Shown one piece after another: positions 34,105 through 48,979 of a DNA stretch of 64,000 bases. The first letter of the stretch is position 1; every line of letters starts with the position of its first letter. The notes beneath the pieces were generated by a model. It ran no database searches. It was not told the DNA's origin and saw nothing but the letters and a program-made list of their open reading frames with translations. Source of the DNA: Chrysomallon squamiferum (Eukaryota; Mollusca; Gastropoda; Neomphalida; Peltospiridae); NCBI GenBank assembly GCA_012295275.1, contig CM022678.1, positions 8,896,659 through 8,960,658 of the forward strand, in the 5' to 3' direction. Position numbers and translations under genes: made by a program.

Positions 34105-35276
34105 AACTTGCACAGAATTACAAATTAACTTTCAGTACCTTGCACAGATTTACAAATTAACTTTCAGTAACTTGCACAGATTACAAATTAACTTTTAGTA
34201 ACTTGCACAGATTACAAATTAACTTTTAGTAACTTGCACAGATTTACAAATTAACTTTTAGTAACTTGCACAGATTTACAAATTAACTTTCAGTAACTTG
34301 CACAGATTTACAAATTAACTTTTAGTAACTTGCACAGAATTACAAATTAACTTTTAGTAACTTGCAGAATTACAAATTAACTTTCAGTAACTTGCACAGA
34401 TTTACAAATTAACTTTTAGTAACTTGCACAGATTTACAAATTAACTTTTAGTAACTTGCACAGATTTACAAATTAACTTTTAGTAACTTGCACAGATTTA
34501 CAAATTAACTTTTAGTAACTTGCACAGATTTACAAATTAACTTTTAGTAACTTGCACAGATTTACAAATTAACTTTTAGTAACTTGCACAGATTTACAAA
34601 TTAACTTTTAGTAACTTGCACAGATTTACAAATTAACTTTCAGTAACTTGCACAGATTTACAAATTAACTTTTAGTAACTTGCACAGATTTACAAATTAA
34701 CTTTTAGTAACTTGCACAGATTTACAAATTAACTTTTAGTAACTTGCACAGATTTACAAATTAACTTTTAGTAACTTGCACAGATTTACAAATTAACTTT
34801 TAGTAACTTGCACAGATTTACAAATTAACTTTTAGTAACTTGCACAGATTTACAAATTAACTTTTAGTAACTTGCACAGATTTACAAATTAACTTTTAGT
34901 AACTTGCACAGATTTACAAATTAACTTTTAGTAACTTGCACAGATTTACAAATTAACTTTCAGTAACTTGCACAGATTTACAAATTAACTTTCAGTAACT
35001 TGCAGTAACTTGCACAAATTACAAATTAACTTTCAGTAACTTGCACAGAATTACAAATTAACTTTCAGTAACTTGCACAGATTTACAAATTAACTTTCAG
35101 TAACTTGCACAGATTTACAAATTAACTTTCAGTAACTTGCACAGATTTACAAATTAACTTGCACAGAATCAGTAACTTGCACAGAATTACAAATTAACTT
35201 TCAGTAACTTGCACAGATTTACAAATTAACTTTCAGTAACTTGCACAGATTTACAAATTAACTTTCAGTAACTTGT
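34105..35276. repeat. 32-bp minisatellite, about 36 copies, highly homogeneous
   Basis: Units of 32 bp: tttacaaattaacttttagt followed by aacttgcacaga. Two main variants (ttttagt and tttcagt) are distributed in blocks: TTT-type in the middle, CAG-type at both ends. A few 28-31 bp deletion units occur near the left end and at 34364, and rearranged units occur near 34995-35010 and 35155-35175. Confidence 0.97.
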
Positions 35277-36521
35277 CAGCTGTAATTAACTGACAGTCTT
35301 CCATTAGATCAATAATTATTATTACATTGTGGTAAAATTAATCAAAATGAAAACACATTCTTGTGACTGGTGGATTGATGAAAAAATGTAAAAAATGTAT
35401 GATAAACTGAATGCATCATGTCAAGAAAAGGTTTTTTTTAAAAAATTAAAAAATTAAAAAGGACAAAATAGGAAAAATATTTTTAGGATTTCCAGAGATA
35501 AAAAACCATGAATAGAATTTAAAAAATGACTCCACATATTCATCTACAGAAATTCAAGTGTGATTCGGAGATCTCAGTAGTAAACAAGAAGTAAAGCTGT
35601 TACGTCATAACCAGTGTAACAATGTTATAAAATTACTGGTCTAACTAAAAATATATTTGTTCACTTACACAGACCACACAGAAATGAATCAATGAATCAC
35701 AAGTTTTGATAATGTCCTTTTTCTCCCACATTTCATTTCTTGCCTTCTCTGCCTAAATGTGTTCATTTTTGTTGACAGCTTTCAAATGATTGTCTTCAAT
35801 CCATAAAATAACTAGCAAAAGAAAAATGTTCTTAATGTAAGTATAACTGATTATTAAGAAATTACAACAAATAATTCTAAAATTAAAATATAAATAAATT
35901 AAAAGCATTTTCTCCATCTTCTTTAAAATTTATTATAAAAATATTAATTACATGGTACAAATCTTTTTTTAAATATTACTGACTTCTTTCAATTACCCAG
36001 TAATTATTAATTTTATTTTATTATATTTTTCAATATCATAGTTCAGCTTGTAAAAAATATGTTGGATTTTAACATAATAAAAATTAGAACTCATGACAGA
36101 GCCTGTGCAGTGTTAAATCTGCATTTCCAGAAGCTTTCATCAGTCATTTCTTCATTTTGCAACTCTGATTTTTTTTTTCTGCTTAAATAAATCAATTAGT
36201 TATATAATGTCCATTTGAAGTAAATAAATGCAGCTTGAAATGTTTTCAGCTATACATGTAAAGTTTAAACCAAAGTTACACTGCACACCACTAAGTCCAA
36301 AACTAGATTATAATTACACTATAAAAATCTTTAGGATGATGAACTGACATTTTAGGTTACAGTATCATTCACTAGTCAATTTTTCTAAACTCAGTAATTA
36401 CTTAGTTTAAACTAAAATTCTGAAAAATTGAAGGCAAAATAATAAAATACAAAATAGTCAATTACTTGAAATTTAGACAAGATTTCCAAATTAAAAATTG
36501 CTGTCCATCTTGTAATACTGA
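35277..36521. other. unique AT-rich DNA, no gene seen
   Basis: Frequent poly-A and poly-T runs. No motif recognised. Confidence 0.55.
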
Positions 36522-36590
<69 letters not shown>

Positions 36591-36592
36591 TA
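36522..36592. repeat. (AAT)n microsatellite
   Basis: About 70 bp, pure. Confidence 0.97.
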
Positions 36593-36918
36593 ATACTCAA
36601 AAAAGGGAAAAGATATAATAAAATAATCTTTCTGAATTATAAAGAATTAAATATAATATTTTTTAGGAACTGTTATTGACAAAAAATAAAAAGTATGATT
36701 ATTAGCAAAGTACAAAATTTAATTAATTGTAATTAATGGCAAAGTTAACTTACCTACAGTTATGAATGTTTTCATATTTTTTCAACTTATTGTTCCAGTA
36801 ATTTCTGCCATTTTTATAAAAATGCGCTTGTCTGTTACTCCTCTATTATTATCATTAACGTAATTCATTGCAGGCGCAGTAAAAACTTCACCAGTTTGAA
36901 AAACTTTTTTAAAATAAA

Positions 36919-36921
<3 letters not shown>

Positions 36922-36957
<36 letters not shown>

Positions 36958-37024
36958 TTTTTAAAAAAAAAAAAAAAAAAAAAAATAAAGAAAGAAAGAA
37001 AGAAAGAAAAAAAAAAAAAAAAAA
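36922..37024. repeat. poly-T / poly-A palindrome with (AAAG)n
   Basis: About 33 T, then tattttt, then about 23 A, then AAAG units and 15 more A. The two homopolymers can pair as a perfect hairpin. Confidence 0.95.
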
Positions 37025-37474
37025 TGTGTATTGCCGTTCTTGGTAATATTTTACTAAAAACTCATCATGTTTTGCATTACAGTAAATAAATATAATATAA
37101 ATAATGTAACATTTATTGATCATCAGGGCAAATTAAAAATACAATAAAACCTTTTTGTACCATTATTCATTTTAGTTTTTTTTTCTTTTTCTTTTTCAAA
37201 TTATTATTATTATTTTTAAATGGGGTTTTTGATAATAATGATTTAATCCATATTTAGTGTGCACTCAGAAATGCCAAAACTGGTGAAATCTTATAATTCA
37301 AAGAACTGTTAATTTCTAAAAATCTGCTAATTTTATAAACCTTTATTTTTTATTTTTTTTTTTTAAACCGATTTTTTCAGATGCATATGTTAGTAAATAC
37401 TGTACTGAAAATAGAAATATTTTTGAATTTTCAATAAACTTCCACAGACAATGAATACTCCCCTGCTCCATGTA
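37025..37474. other. AT-rich spacer, no gene seen
   Basis: T-rich runs near 37180 and 37346; nothing else. Confidence 0.5.

Positions 37475-37566
<92 letters not shown>
37475..37566. repeat. (CA)n(GA)n compound microsatellite
   Basis: About 16 bp of CA followed by 76 bp of GA. Confidence 0.98.
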
Positions 37567-39298
<1,732 letters not shown>

Positions 39299-39332
<34 letters not shown>

Positions 39333-39333
39333 A

Positions 39334-39373
<40 letters not shown>
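39299..39373. repeat. (ATT)n and (ACT)n microsatellites
   Basis: ATT to 39331, then ACT to 39373. Confidence 0.97.
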
Positions 39374-39660
39374 AAAACAGACACACAGACAGACCAGAAG
39401 CAGAGAGTCAAAAGTGTTTCCATCAACATCGGCTTCCATCTCAAAAGCAACATCTGCCTGGAAAGAAGATGAAAATTTTGCTTAAATCCATCAAAAAAAA
39501 AACAGCAACAGTGCTCAAAATTAAATATCACCAACATCTTCATTACGAACAAGAAAGAAAAACCCAAGAAAGAGAAAGAAAAAAAAAGGAAAAAGAAGAA
39601 AAGAACTAAAATGATATTGAACAAATAAAATAAGAAGTGCACCGATGGTAATGACGGCAA
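39374..39660. other. A/purine-rich sequence
   Basis: Open on plus as a Lys/Glu/Gln-rich frame that runs on from the microsatellite, becoming (AAAG)-like. Probably compositional, although the part at 39395-39475 is less biased. Confidence 0.4.
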
Positions 39661-39664
39661 CGTT

Positions 39665-39745
39665 AATAATAACAATAACAATAATAATAACAATAACAAT
39701 AACAATAACAATAATAATAACAATAACAATAACATTAATAATAAT
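39665..39745. repeat. AAT/AAC microsatellite
   Basis: Alternating aataac and aataat units. Confidence 0.96.
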
Positions 39746-40032
39746 ACGACCAAATCAGTTTTGCAATGTCATGGTTTTTTTTTCAGGGCTGAGCTTTACT
39801 TAAGTATAATTTCAGAATGTTAATGATACAGAATAAAATTACTTGTCTGGGAAAAGGTTTCAGTGATTGTGAAGCAAAATGTAAATCTCTCTCTCTCTCT
39901 CAAGTTTAGATTTTTTTTCATTCGAAAGGAAAAACAAACACTAACCTCAAACACGGACTTCAATTCAAACAGTTTTCTATTTCAGAATATGAAAATATTA
40001 ACTTGAATTTGCTTTTCACATCTCTCATGTAG
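39746..40032. other. possible intron before the exon at 40033
   Basis: Includes a short (CT)n at 39888-39901 and a pyrimidine-rich 3' end (ttgcttttcacatctctcatgtag when read in two parts across 40008-40032). Confidence 0.4.
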
Positions 40033-40148
40033 ACGACTGTGCTGCACCAACAAGTGAGGACGACAGTGGTGCAGTGTTGCTCTCTGCATCACACAGAACT
40101 GCGGCACTGACCTGCAGTCAGTTTCTTACCAGTATGGATGCTGAATAA
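40033..40148 (+). CDS. candidate last exon (C-terminus), protein unrecognised
   Basis: A pyrimidine-rich acceptor ending catgtag is followed by 114 bp open in one frame and closed by TAA. The 37 residues begin DCAAPTSEDDSGAVLLSASH and end in QFLTSMDAE, with balanced codon use unlike the AT-rich surroundings; GC content rises clearly over just this stretch. It would join an upstream exon ending in phase 1, which I cannot find in the repeat-rich DNA before it. An AATAAAG word at about 40338 could serve as a polyadenylation signal. Family not recognised; could also be a fragment left by an old insertion. Confidence 0.5.
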
Positions 40149-40802
40149 TTCTTCATTACTGTGAGTTGCCATCTTCATTTTTATATTCTCATTTTTAGAA
40201 AATTCATTCCATACAGACTTCGCATTTAAACCTTTTCTCTCTGCTATAAATTCCTATTTTTCTTATTTCATGGAATTATTTTACTCACTTCACATTTTAT
40301 CCCGGGATGTGATTCTTCTTATTTATTTCTGAAAAAAATAAAGTAACTAGTTAAAGCAGTGGAGGATATGCAATATTTAAACTGACGTATTTTATTCAAG
40401 TAGATAATTTTATACAACGGATTTTATTTAATTATAAATTTAATACATTTTTGCACCCTACATTTTCCAAATCACGTTTTCTTTCAATTTTCAAGTAAGA
40501 CAAGAAGAAAATTTGTCATCTTTCTCATTTTGATTATACATAAATGATGTAGTATCGTCTTCAGGTACGAAAAGTAACACGTGTATTTATGAAAAACGTT
40601 AATATACGTTATCTATGTGATTTTATGCTTATACAGCACTGAATTAAAAAAAAAAAAAAAAACAACAGAAAACACACACACACACAAAAAAACCGGGTGA
40701 TTTATATCATCAGCTAGATTCCTTTGAAACCTGAAAGTTATTGGTTTTCAAAAGGCACTTTCAGAATTGTTTCCCTAAGACTGATGTATAATAATAAAGA
40801 AA
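40149..40802. other. AT-rich DNA downstream of the candidate exon
   Basis: Possible 3' untranslated region to about 40345. Poly-A/CA run at 40648-40690. No other gene seen. Confidence 0.4.
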
Positions 40803-41010
40803 GAGAAATTGTTACTCAAGTTAAATACTTGGAATTGATTTCATTAGTTCTGAATCCTTCATAAATACCAAGAAAGATTCAATGAAGCTCAACAGTTTTC
40901 TGCACTAAAACAAGATATCGAGAAATTAGTTTATAAATTGACTGTCAGATTTGAATGACAACATTATAAAACATATATTAATGTATGGATGTGAAATTAT
41001 GGGATTTTAG
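40803..41010 (+). pseudogene. LINE reverse transcriptase C-terminal remnant 1
   Basis: Translations around frameshifts give EIVTQVKYL, then IDFISSESFINTKKDS, then LNDNIIKHILMYGCEIMGF. This order matches the C-terminal part of the reverse transcriptase region in many animal non-LTR elements (KYLGI.F...G.F, then fd..I.PILLYG.EIWG). At least one frameshift and one stop break it. Related fragments lie at 42985-43290 (minus) and 44505-44716 (plus). Confidence 0.7.
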
Positions 41011-42140
41011 TAACTTAATATATCTGAGAAAAAACATTCATCTCAAGTTTTGCAAACACATAAACAAAAAAAAAGCATAAAATAAAATTAATAATACTAA
41101 CCAAAAAAAAATGACTTCCTGGAAGATTTGTTACAGTTGTTTTTTCAGTGCAGTCATCAAACATACTGTTGAAGTAAGGATTTATTAAATGTATCAGTTA
41201 ATGTCCATGCCTTAATGGAAATAAGAATTTTAATTAATATTAATTATTCAGCTGTAATATCATACTGCACATTCTCAATATTGCAGTTTGTACGTGACTA
41301 TAGAACTGCATGTCATAACAGACAGTAAAAGACATTACTGAATGTACGTAACTATGTGCTTCCTTAGTGCTCTGCACTAACCTGCGTCTGTTATCTATTT
41401 ACCATTTGCTATTCGACATTGTTTACTTATTGTAATTTTACATATTTGATTCACACAGTAATATAACTACACATCATTCAGTATTCATGAATTACAGCGC
41501 ACATGTTTATCTATCTACTAAGCAAACAACCTAACACTAGTTAGTTCTTTCAGTGTTAGTAGTAGTCAGTAATTTTAGTGATAGTAATATTTGTAGTCCT
41601 AATGGTAGTTAGTAGTAGTTGGTATTTGTAGTGGTAGTAATTACTAACAGTATTTGAAGTCGTCATAATGAAGGTGGTCTTAGCACTTCTGATGTAGCAG
41701 TAATAAAACATTAGTTAAAATTAAAGAATAAAAACACTGAAATGAGTTTTCATTTCTTTTCTCTTTTATTTGACAAATTATCACTTCTGTATTCAGGTTT
41801 CATACCAAAACTGATTTTTATCTGACATACTAGTTGAATAAATCAGTTCATGTCAACTAATAATTATTTTATTTATAAGAAGGTCAGTGGTCCACTGAGA
41901 TAAAGATATTCAATCTAAGCAAGTACAAAGCTAAGAAACATTTGTTTCTGCTTCACTTATCACACCTGCAGCATTAATTCTTTTCAGATTCAAGATTGTA
42001 TACATTTTACTGCACCTAATTAGCACTTACAACATCTATCAAGACAAGACAAGACTGCAATGCAAGCAGTATTGAGAACACGTAAAAACACCTAATTTAA
42101 ACAGTATTTTCTGTAGTGACACAAAACATATTAATTTTTA
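41011..42140. other. AT-rich DNA, no gene seen
   Basis: A degenerate TAG-rich patch at 41545-41660. Otherwise nothing recognised. Confidence 0.5.
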
Positions 42141-42349
42141 TTTAACCCAGAAGACTGATTCTCTCAACGACAAGTTTATACAAAAGTGTATTGCTTTTTA
42201 GACCAGAAAATAAATGTTGAAATGTTATTGTATTTGGTCTAAGTATATAATAATATACATTCACTTCTCTCAAAACAGAAAAATGTACAGTAAAAAATAT
42301 AGTAGAACTCATCACCAATATCAGAATTACATAAAAGCTATATTCAGTC

Positions 42350-42642
42350 TTCCATTTCAGTATTAAAACATCTACCAGATACCATAGGAAGTTTGATATT
42401 ACTGGTTCTATATTTACCCTTTCAGTATTAAACGATCTACCAGATACCATTTTTAGTATTAAACCATGTACCAGATACCATAGGAAGTTTGATATTACTG
42501 GTTCTATATTTACCCTTTCAGTATTAAACCATCTACCAGATACCATAGGAAGTTTGATATTACTGGTTCTATATTTACCCTTTCAGTATTAAACCATCTA
42601 CCAGATACCATAGGAAGTTTGACATTACTGGTTCTATATTTA
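42350..42642. repeat. 65-bp tandem repeat, 4 full copies and a 31-bp partial
   Basis: The landmark cagtattaaa..atctaccag begins at 42358, 42423, 42519 and 42584 (spacings 65, 96, 65). The 96-bp interval contains one extra partial unit (tagtattaaaccatgtaccag). Confidence 0.92.
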
Positions 42643-42984
42643 CATAATGCTCTAGCATTTTGCACTGGCAGCTGTAAACATAATGTTCTAATTTAAATTC
42701 ACCTTTAAGCATTGTATAATAAATTCCTTTTCATGACTCGAATTTATGTCTATTCCATTTTTGTAACAACTGACTACAACATTCTTTTAACAGCATGTTC
42801 TAACCACAAGATCTTCACTTCCACATATAGATATATGTTACATAAACCACATTCATCCAGTATAGCTTTTATACAAGATAATCAAGGATTTGATAAATTA
42901 TTTATATCAATAAAAATATCTACAGCACACCAGACAATTTAAACTCTTTGCAGTTAACAATATATTTTTATGTATTTGCATATA
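42643..42984. other. AT-rich DNA next to a LINE remnant
   Basis: Possibly the decayed downstream part of the minus-strand LINE fragment; no motif kept. Confidence 0.4.
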
Positions 42985-43290
42985 AAGCCTTTCAGTTATA
43001 TCTAAATTAATAAAACCCCAGATTTCACATCCATATAATATTTTAGGTTTTACAAACTTGTCTAACAAATGTAAGTGACAGTGAAGTAATAAACTGAATT
43101 CTCTACATTTTTTTTTAACATAGCAAACACTGCATCTGAACCTCAGGTGATAAAATCTTTTTTAGTATTCGATGATCCAGATTTACTTAAAATAAGGAAT
43201 AGGTATTTAACCTCGGTAACAATTTCTACCTCCATATTATTAGATATAAATCTAAATGTATTTGTTTTTAGATTGCCTCTGGGAAACAAT
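42985..43290 (-). pseudogene. LINE reverse transcriptase C-terminal remnant 2
   Basis: Read on minus: EIVTEVKYLFLILSKSGSS followed by NTKKDF, and about 120 bp later LDKFVKPKILYGCEIWGF, the best preserved of the three copies. The second motif is the conserved PILLYG.EIWG block of animal non-LTR reverse transcriptases. Stops and frameshifts interrupt it. Confidence 0.75.
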
Positions 43291-43950
43291 CTTAATTTTT
43301 AAGTAGAACTACTCACTGCACAACTGCTCACCAGTAAAGTGATAAACTTTACAACAGTAGTGATAATCTCTTAACAATAAAATAGGATCTGCTAAAATCA
43401 ATACAACATTTTTTTCTTTCTTTTCCTTTATCTTAGAAATATAAACTGTTCTAAAAACAAGATATTAATAGATTTCCAAATATACTATACTTGGTTCCTG
43501 TATTCCAAAACCACTTTTTCCACCAAATGTTGCATATATGTATATCTATATATATATATATAGATAGAGAAAGAGAAGATCCTATTATAAACTTACATAT
43601 ATAATTTAAACATATTACCTATGTATATAACTTCAGCTTAATTCTGTCAGACCGTTCCAACATTTATAGTTTGTGTCATAGTCACTGTACAGAATTTAAA
43701 TAAAGGAAGTGATCAAACAGCTGACATGTCAGTTATTTAGATGGTGGGTTGTAGAACTGACAGGTTCTCTCATTATCTCGTTTTCACTGGTAATTAACTG
43801 AAATCCTGTACAACAATTACTATGTCCATATTATTAGATATAAATCTAAAAGTATTTGTTTTTTCTCACTGCACAACTAATCACAAGTAAAGTGATAAAC
43901 TTTATAAAAGTGGTGATAATCTCTTAACAATAAACTAGGATATCCTGCAC
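43225..43950. repeat. duplicated LINE-flank segment
   Basis: The stretch 43228-43390 (tccatattattagatataaa ... gataatctcttaacaataaa) recurs at about 43826-43940 with a deletion. It shows that more than one copy of the same element, or a local duplication, is present. Confidence 0.7.
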
Positions 43951-44504
43951 ATGTCAAATTAAAACTATTATATCTTAATTTGTTCATGTTGTTTATCATG
44001 ACTATAAAAATACTAATAACATAACCAAAAAGATTTCACTTTCAAACCTACATTAATTTTCTTTCTTAAAATATGTCATTCTGAATATGTTCTTTCATTT
44101 TAATGTTATATTTGAAACAGCAGTAATTCTCACAGCTTCACTAGAAGGAAATCTAGGAAATACAAGAACTGAGGCAAGCAATCTTATCTGTACTATTACC
44201 AAGCAATTACACTATCAAGATGTTTGACAATATTATTTACATCCATCACTAACAAAGAACTGAAAGTATTGTCTGGTCAAATTGAATCAGTATTGTTGTT
44301 TTCGAGAAGGATCCTATATAAAATATGATTTCTATTAATTTACTAAAAGGAAATAAGAAAAATATGTACCATGCTTTAACTATTTTGAAGGAACATTTGA
44401 TTCAGGTATGAAACTTGTAAAGATATCCAGTAAGACAAATTCTTGTGTAAGACTTTTATCATATTAATGTACATCAAGCTATTTGCATTGTTAATTATTA
44501 AATA
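43951..44504. other. AT-rich DNA, no gene seen
   Basis: No motif kept; may include decayed LINE sequence upstream of the next remnant. Confidence 0.4.
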
Positions 44505-44716
44505 CAGAAATTATAACTCAAGCTAAAATACCTTGAACTTGTCTTAAGTAAGTCTGGTTCCTTTGTAAATATCAAGAAAGATTCACTTTGTTGAACTTCA
44601 AAGACTGTTTCCTATACTGAGAAAAGAAAAAGGTAGAGAATTTAATTTATGAACTAATAAGATTGTAAATATATATATATAATATATATAATTATATTAC
44701 TGTATGGATGTCATCA
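44505..44716 (+). pseudogene. LINE reverse transcriptase C-terminal remnant 3
   Basis: Aligns by eye with 40803-41010: aattataactcaagctaaa against aaattgttactcaagttaaa, then ..ggttcctttgtaaatatcaa and ttactgtatggatgt (the LLYGC block). Heavily decayed, with a (TA)n insertion at 44671-44690. Confidence 0.65.
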
Positions 44717-46259
<1,543 letters not shown>

Positions 46260-46345
46260 ATCAAAAATAATGCTGATAATTACAGATCTATTACATATCT
46301 AAGTTGTCTTGGAAAGCTTCTTAACTTCAGTTGTGTGTTAAAACA
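46260..46345 (+). pseudogene. LINE reverse transcriptase N-terminal motif remnant
   Basis: One frame reads IKNNADNYRSITYLSCLGKL, which matches the first conserved block of animal non-LTR reverse transcriptases (YRPISLLSCLGK). It fades out after about 25 residues. May come from the same family as the C-terminal fragments at 40.8-44.7 kb. Confidence 0.65.
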
Positions 46346-48979
46346 AATAATATACTATTTGAAGTACTAGAAGAATTACAGTTTTCACATTAAACTGATT
46401 TTACATGGAGATATGATCATGGTGTATACAAATAAATCTTGCCTAAAACCGACTTTGCATATGACTGTGCGTGAGCGTGAGCGTGCAAAACATTGACGGC
46501 AGTTTAGAAATATTTATGGGAAATATAGGCCTAACGATGGGTTTAATCTTTTCTCAAGATAGATCTGAGATATGTCTATTCGACATATTTATATTTCCCG
46601 CCGTTCTTTCTACGTCACTGGAAATCTTTAGTTGAAAATTGTTCCGTCATTTTTAAATTGACATCAATGGCTGAAAAAGGCAATCGTTTTGAAGAAAACG
46701 ATAGCTTATTTTAATAGTTTTTATCAAAAGAATTTCTTTGTTTTACAAGTAACGAAAATTAGGGAGTATTGAAAACAATACAAGTGAAAGTGAGACTAAC
46801 TCCTACAAACTCTCGTTACAATGCAGATACCTATGTGTGAACGTGGAGTGTGATTTATTGATTTTTGGTAGCCTTCGAGTTTACTTGTTGTTGGTTTTTG
46901 GCAGAGGTTTCTACGTTTTTCTCTTTTACTAATCAATTCTAATCAAATCTAACAATTTTCTCAACATTAATATAGGCAGTCGAAATCAATCTAGTCAGCC
47001 ACACGGAACTCTTTTTTTTCTCTTTTATTTTACTTTCCTGTTTGTTGTATTTACTTTCATATGTTTTTATTTAACATTTCAGCACGTCAGGAAAAGAAAC
47101 CCGAAAAGCTGAATGTACCCTTCATTTGATTAGTTTCTACTTAGCTATTGATAATAGAACTAATAGAATAGGTTCAAACATTGATTTCAGCAGTTGTTAT
47201 CTTCATCAAAACACACACACACACACACATACACACACACACACACACACATTTGTTTTAAGAGAAATTAGTTTAAATGTTGTGCCATTATGAATGTTTG
47301 ATGGGATTATTTGTTTTCATTCTGAGTTGTCATAGTTGTACAATTGTTATTTTAATTTTTTTTTTTTTTTTTCAGACCATGTTTTCAGACTTATATCAAA
47401 CAAAACTGGTACATTCCTGGACAATAGTAAGCAACTTATTGTAGTGTGATTTGTAAGCTTTGTGATTTAATTCAGTTTATAAATATAAATAAATAAATAA
47501 AAGAAAAAACGTGGGGGGGGAATAACAACACCGTTTATTTGAAGTTTTCGTCAATGATTGGCTAATAATAAAATAATAAAAATAATAATAATAAAAAGAT
47601 AAAAAAAATAACTACATCGATTTTAATTAGTCCGTATATTTTAATAAGGTTTGTAATGTTCCTTTATTTTATCTTATTTGTTTTGAATTTATTTATTTTT
47701 TATTTTATTATTTTTAGGATTGTACTTTCGGATAAATGCGGGATGATTGTCGGTGTTTACGGATTTACTTTTTTATGTGACGTTCGAAGAATCTTCTACA
47801 GAATCGGGGTAATCGCATTAAAAAAGTTGCGTAAAGTATTTCATTTTGTGAAGGAGACAGGTAGTACTATTTATTATTATAGCTGTTAATGTGTTTGGAT
47901 GTTTTTGGTTTTATTTAATTATAATTTAAAAGTCATTGCAAACGTGATTGCAGCCATCTTATTCGGGAACAATATTAATTAATTAATTAATTAATTACTT
48001 AATTTTTCTTCTTTTTTTTCTTTCTAATAACGACACTCGATTAAAAATACAATTGGCCAGTGTTTGTACTAATGTAACATATAAACAACGTCATATAAAC
48101 AATAAATCATGTTTAGTCTTTAATTTTGTTTTACCAATCACTGTATTAGTGTATGATGTATCAGCCTGTTATAGGCAAATTTGTGTGTGGCCAGTAATTA
48201 AATTTGTTTTAAAAGAAACTGACATGTGTAGCACACACCTAAGTAAACACCACACAACAACTATATGTCAACTAACAGGATTTTTTATTGTTCTTGTTGT
48301 TTATTTTATTTATTTATATTTTGAAATAGACTAATAGAACAAAAGAAAATATATTAATTTTCTTTGACAGGTTGTTTTCTGTCAGGTTATTTATGATTTA
48401 TTATTTTTAAAGATTTATGTTAAATTGCTGACTTGCTCTATTCATTATCAAACAGATTTAAATGGTTTTTTTTAACCATATTAAAGGTTATAATGGGTGG
48501 GGCCATAAATGCTTTCATATTGTTAAAGCTAAATAACTGTATAGCTCTATGTTAACATCAAAAACTAATAAAGATGAATACAAATTTAATAAAAATATGA
48601 CCAGGTTATTTCATATGCAGACACTGTAAAATATTAATAAAATTATTTGTTATAATAATATTTAACACCCACACAGACACACCCACACCCACACACACAC
48701 ACACACACATAATTTGTAACCGTAATCAAAAAAGATATTAGTACAATCTCCAAGCATGAAGCATTACTAAAATGATTCAGTTTTGAAGTAGGTGTTTTAT
48801 GCTGATAATATGACTAATACTATGACATCAAAAACTATTTACATCTGTATCTATAGATAATGTACCTGGTTGACATTATTTGCTTGATGTATTACAAAAT
48901 GTTCAACTCATACAGTATAAACCTATGAATGTACAAGGTCTGAATTCTGTCAGTTCTGAGTTTGTATAGTATGTGTCTG
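46346..48979. other. mostly unique AT-rich DNA with microsatellites
   Basis: (CA)n at 47209-47252 and 48684-48708, a T run at 47358-47372, a (TTAA)n run at 47975-47996. A 15-codon ATG frame in a good start context at 46668-46715 (MAEKGNRFEENDSLF) follows a tacgtcac word and overlaps a small hairpin; too short to call. No other gene seen. Confidence 0.45.

Noticed and set aside
34105..35276. CRISPR-like array of 32-bp repeats
   Set aside because: Units are contiguous with no unique spacers, and the genome is eukaryotic.
36782..37123. 113-codon minus frame
   Set aside because: Runs through the poly-T/poly-A palindrome (Phe and Lys runs); not gene-like.
46668..46715. Short peptide gene or upstream ORF
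   Set aside because: Fifteen codons in a good start context, but it overlaps a hairpin and has no further support.
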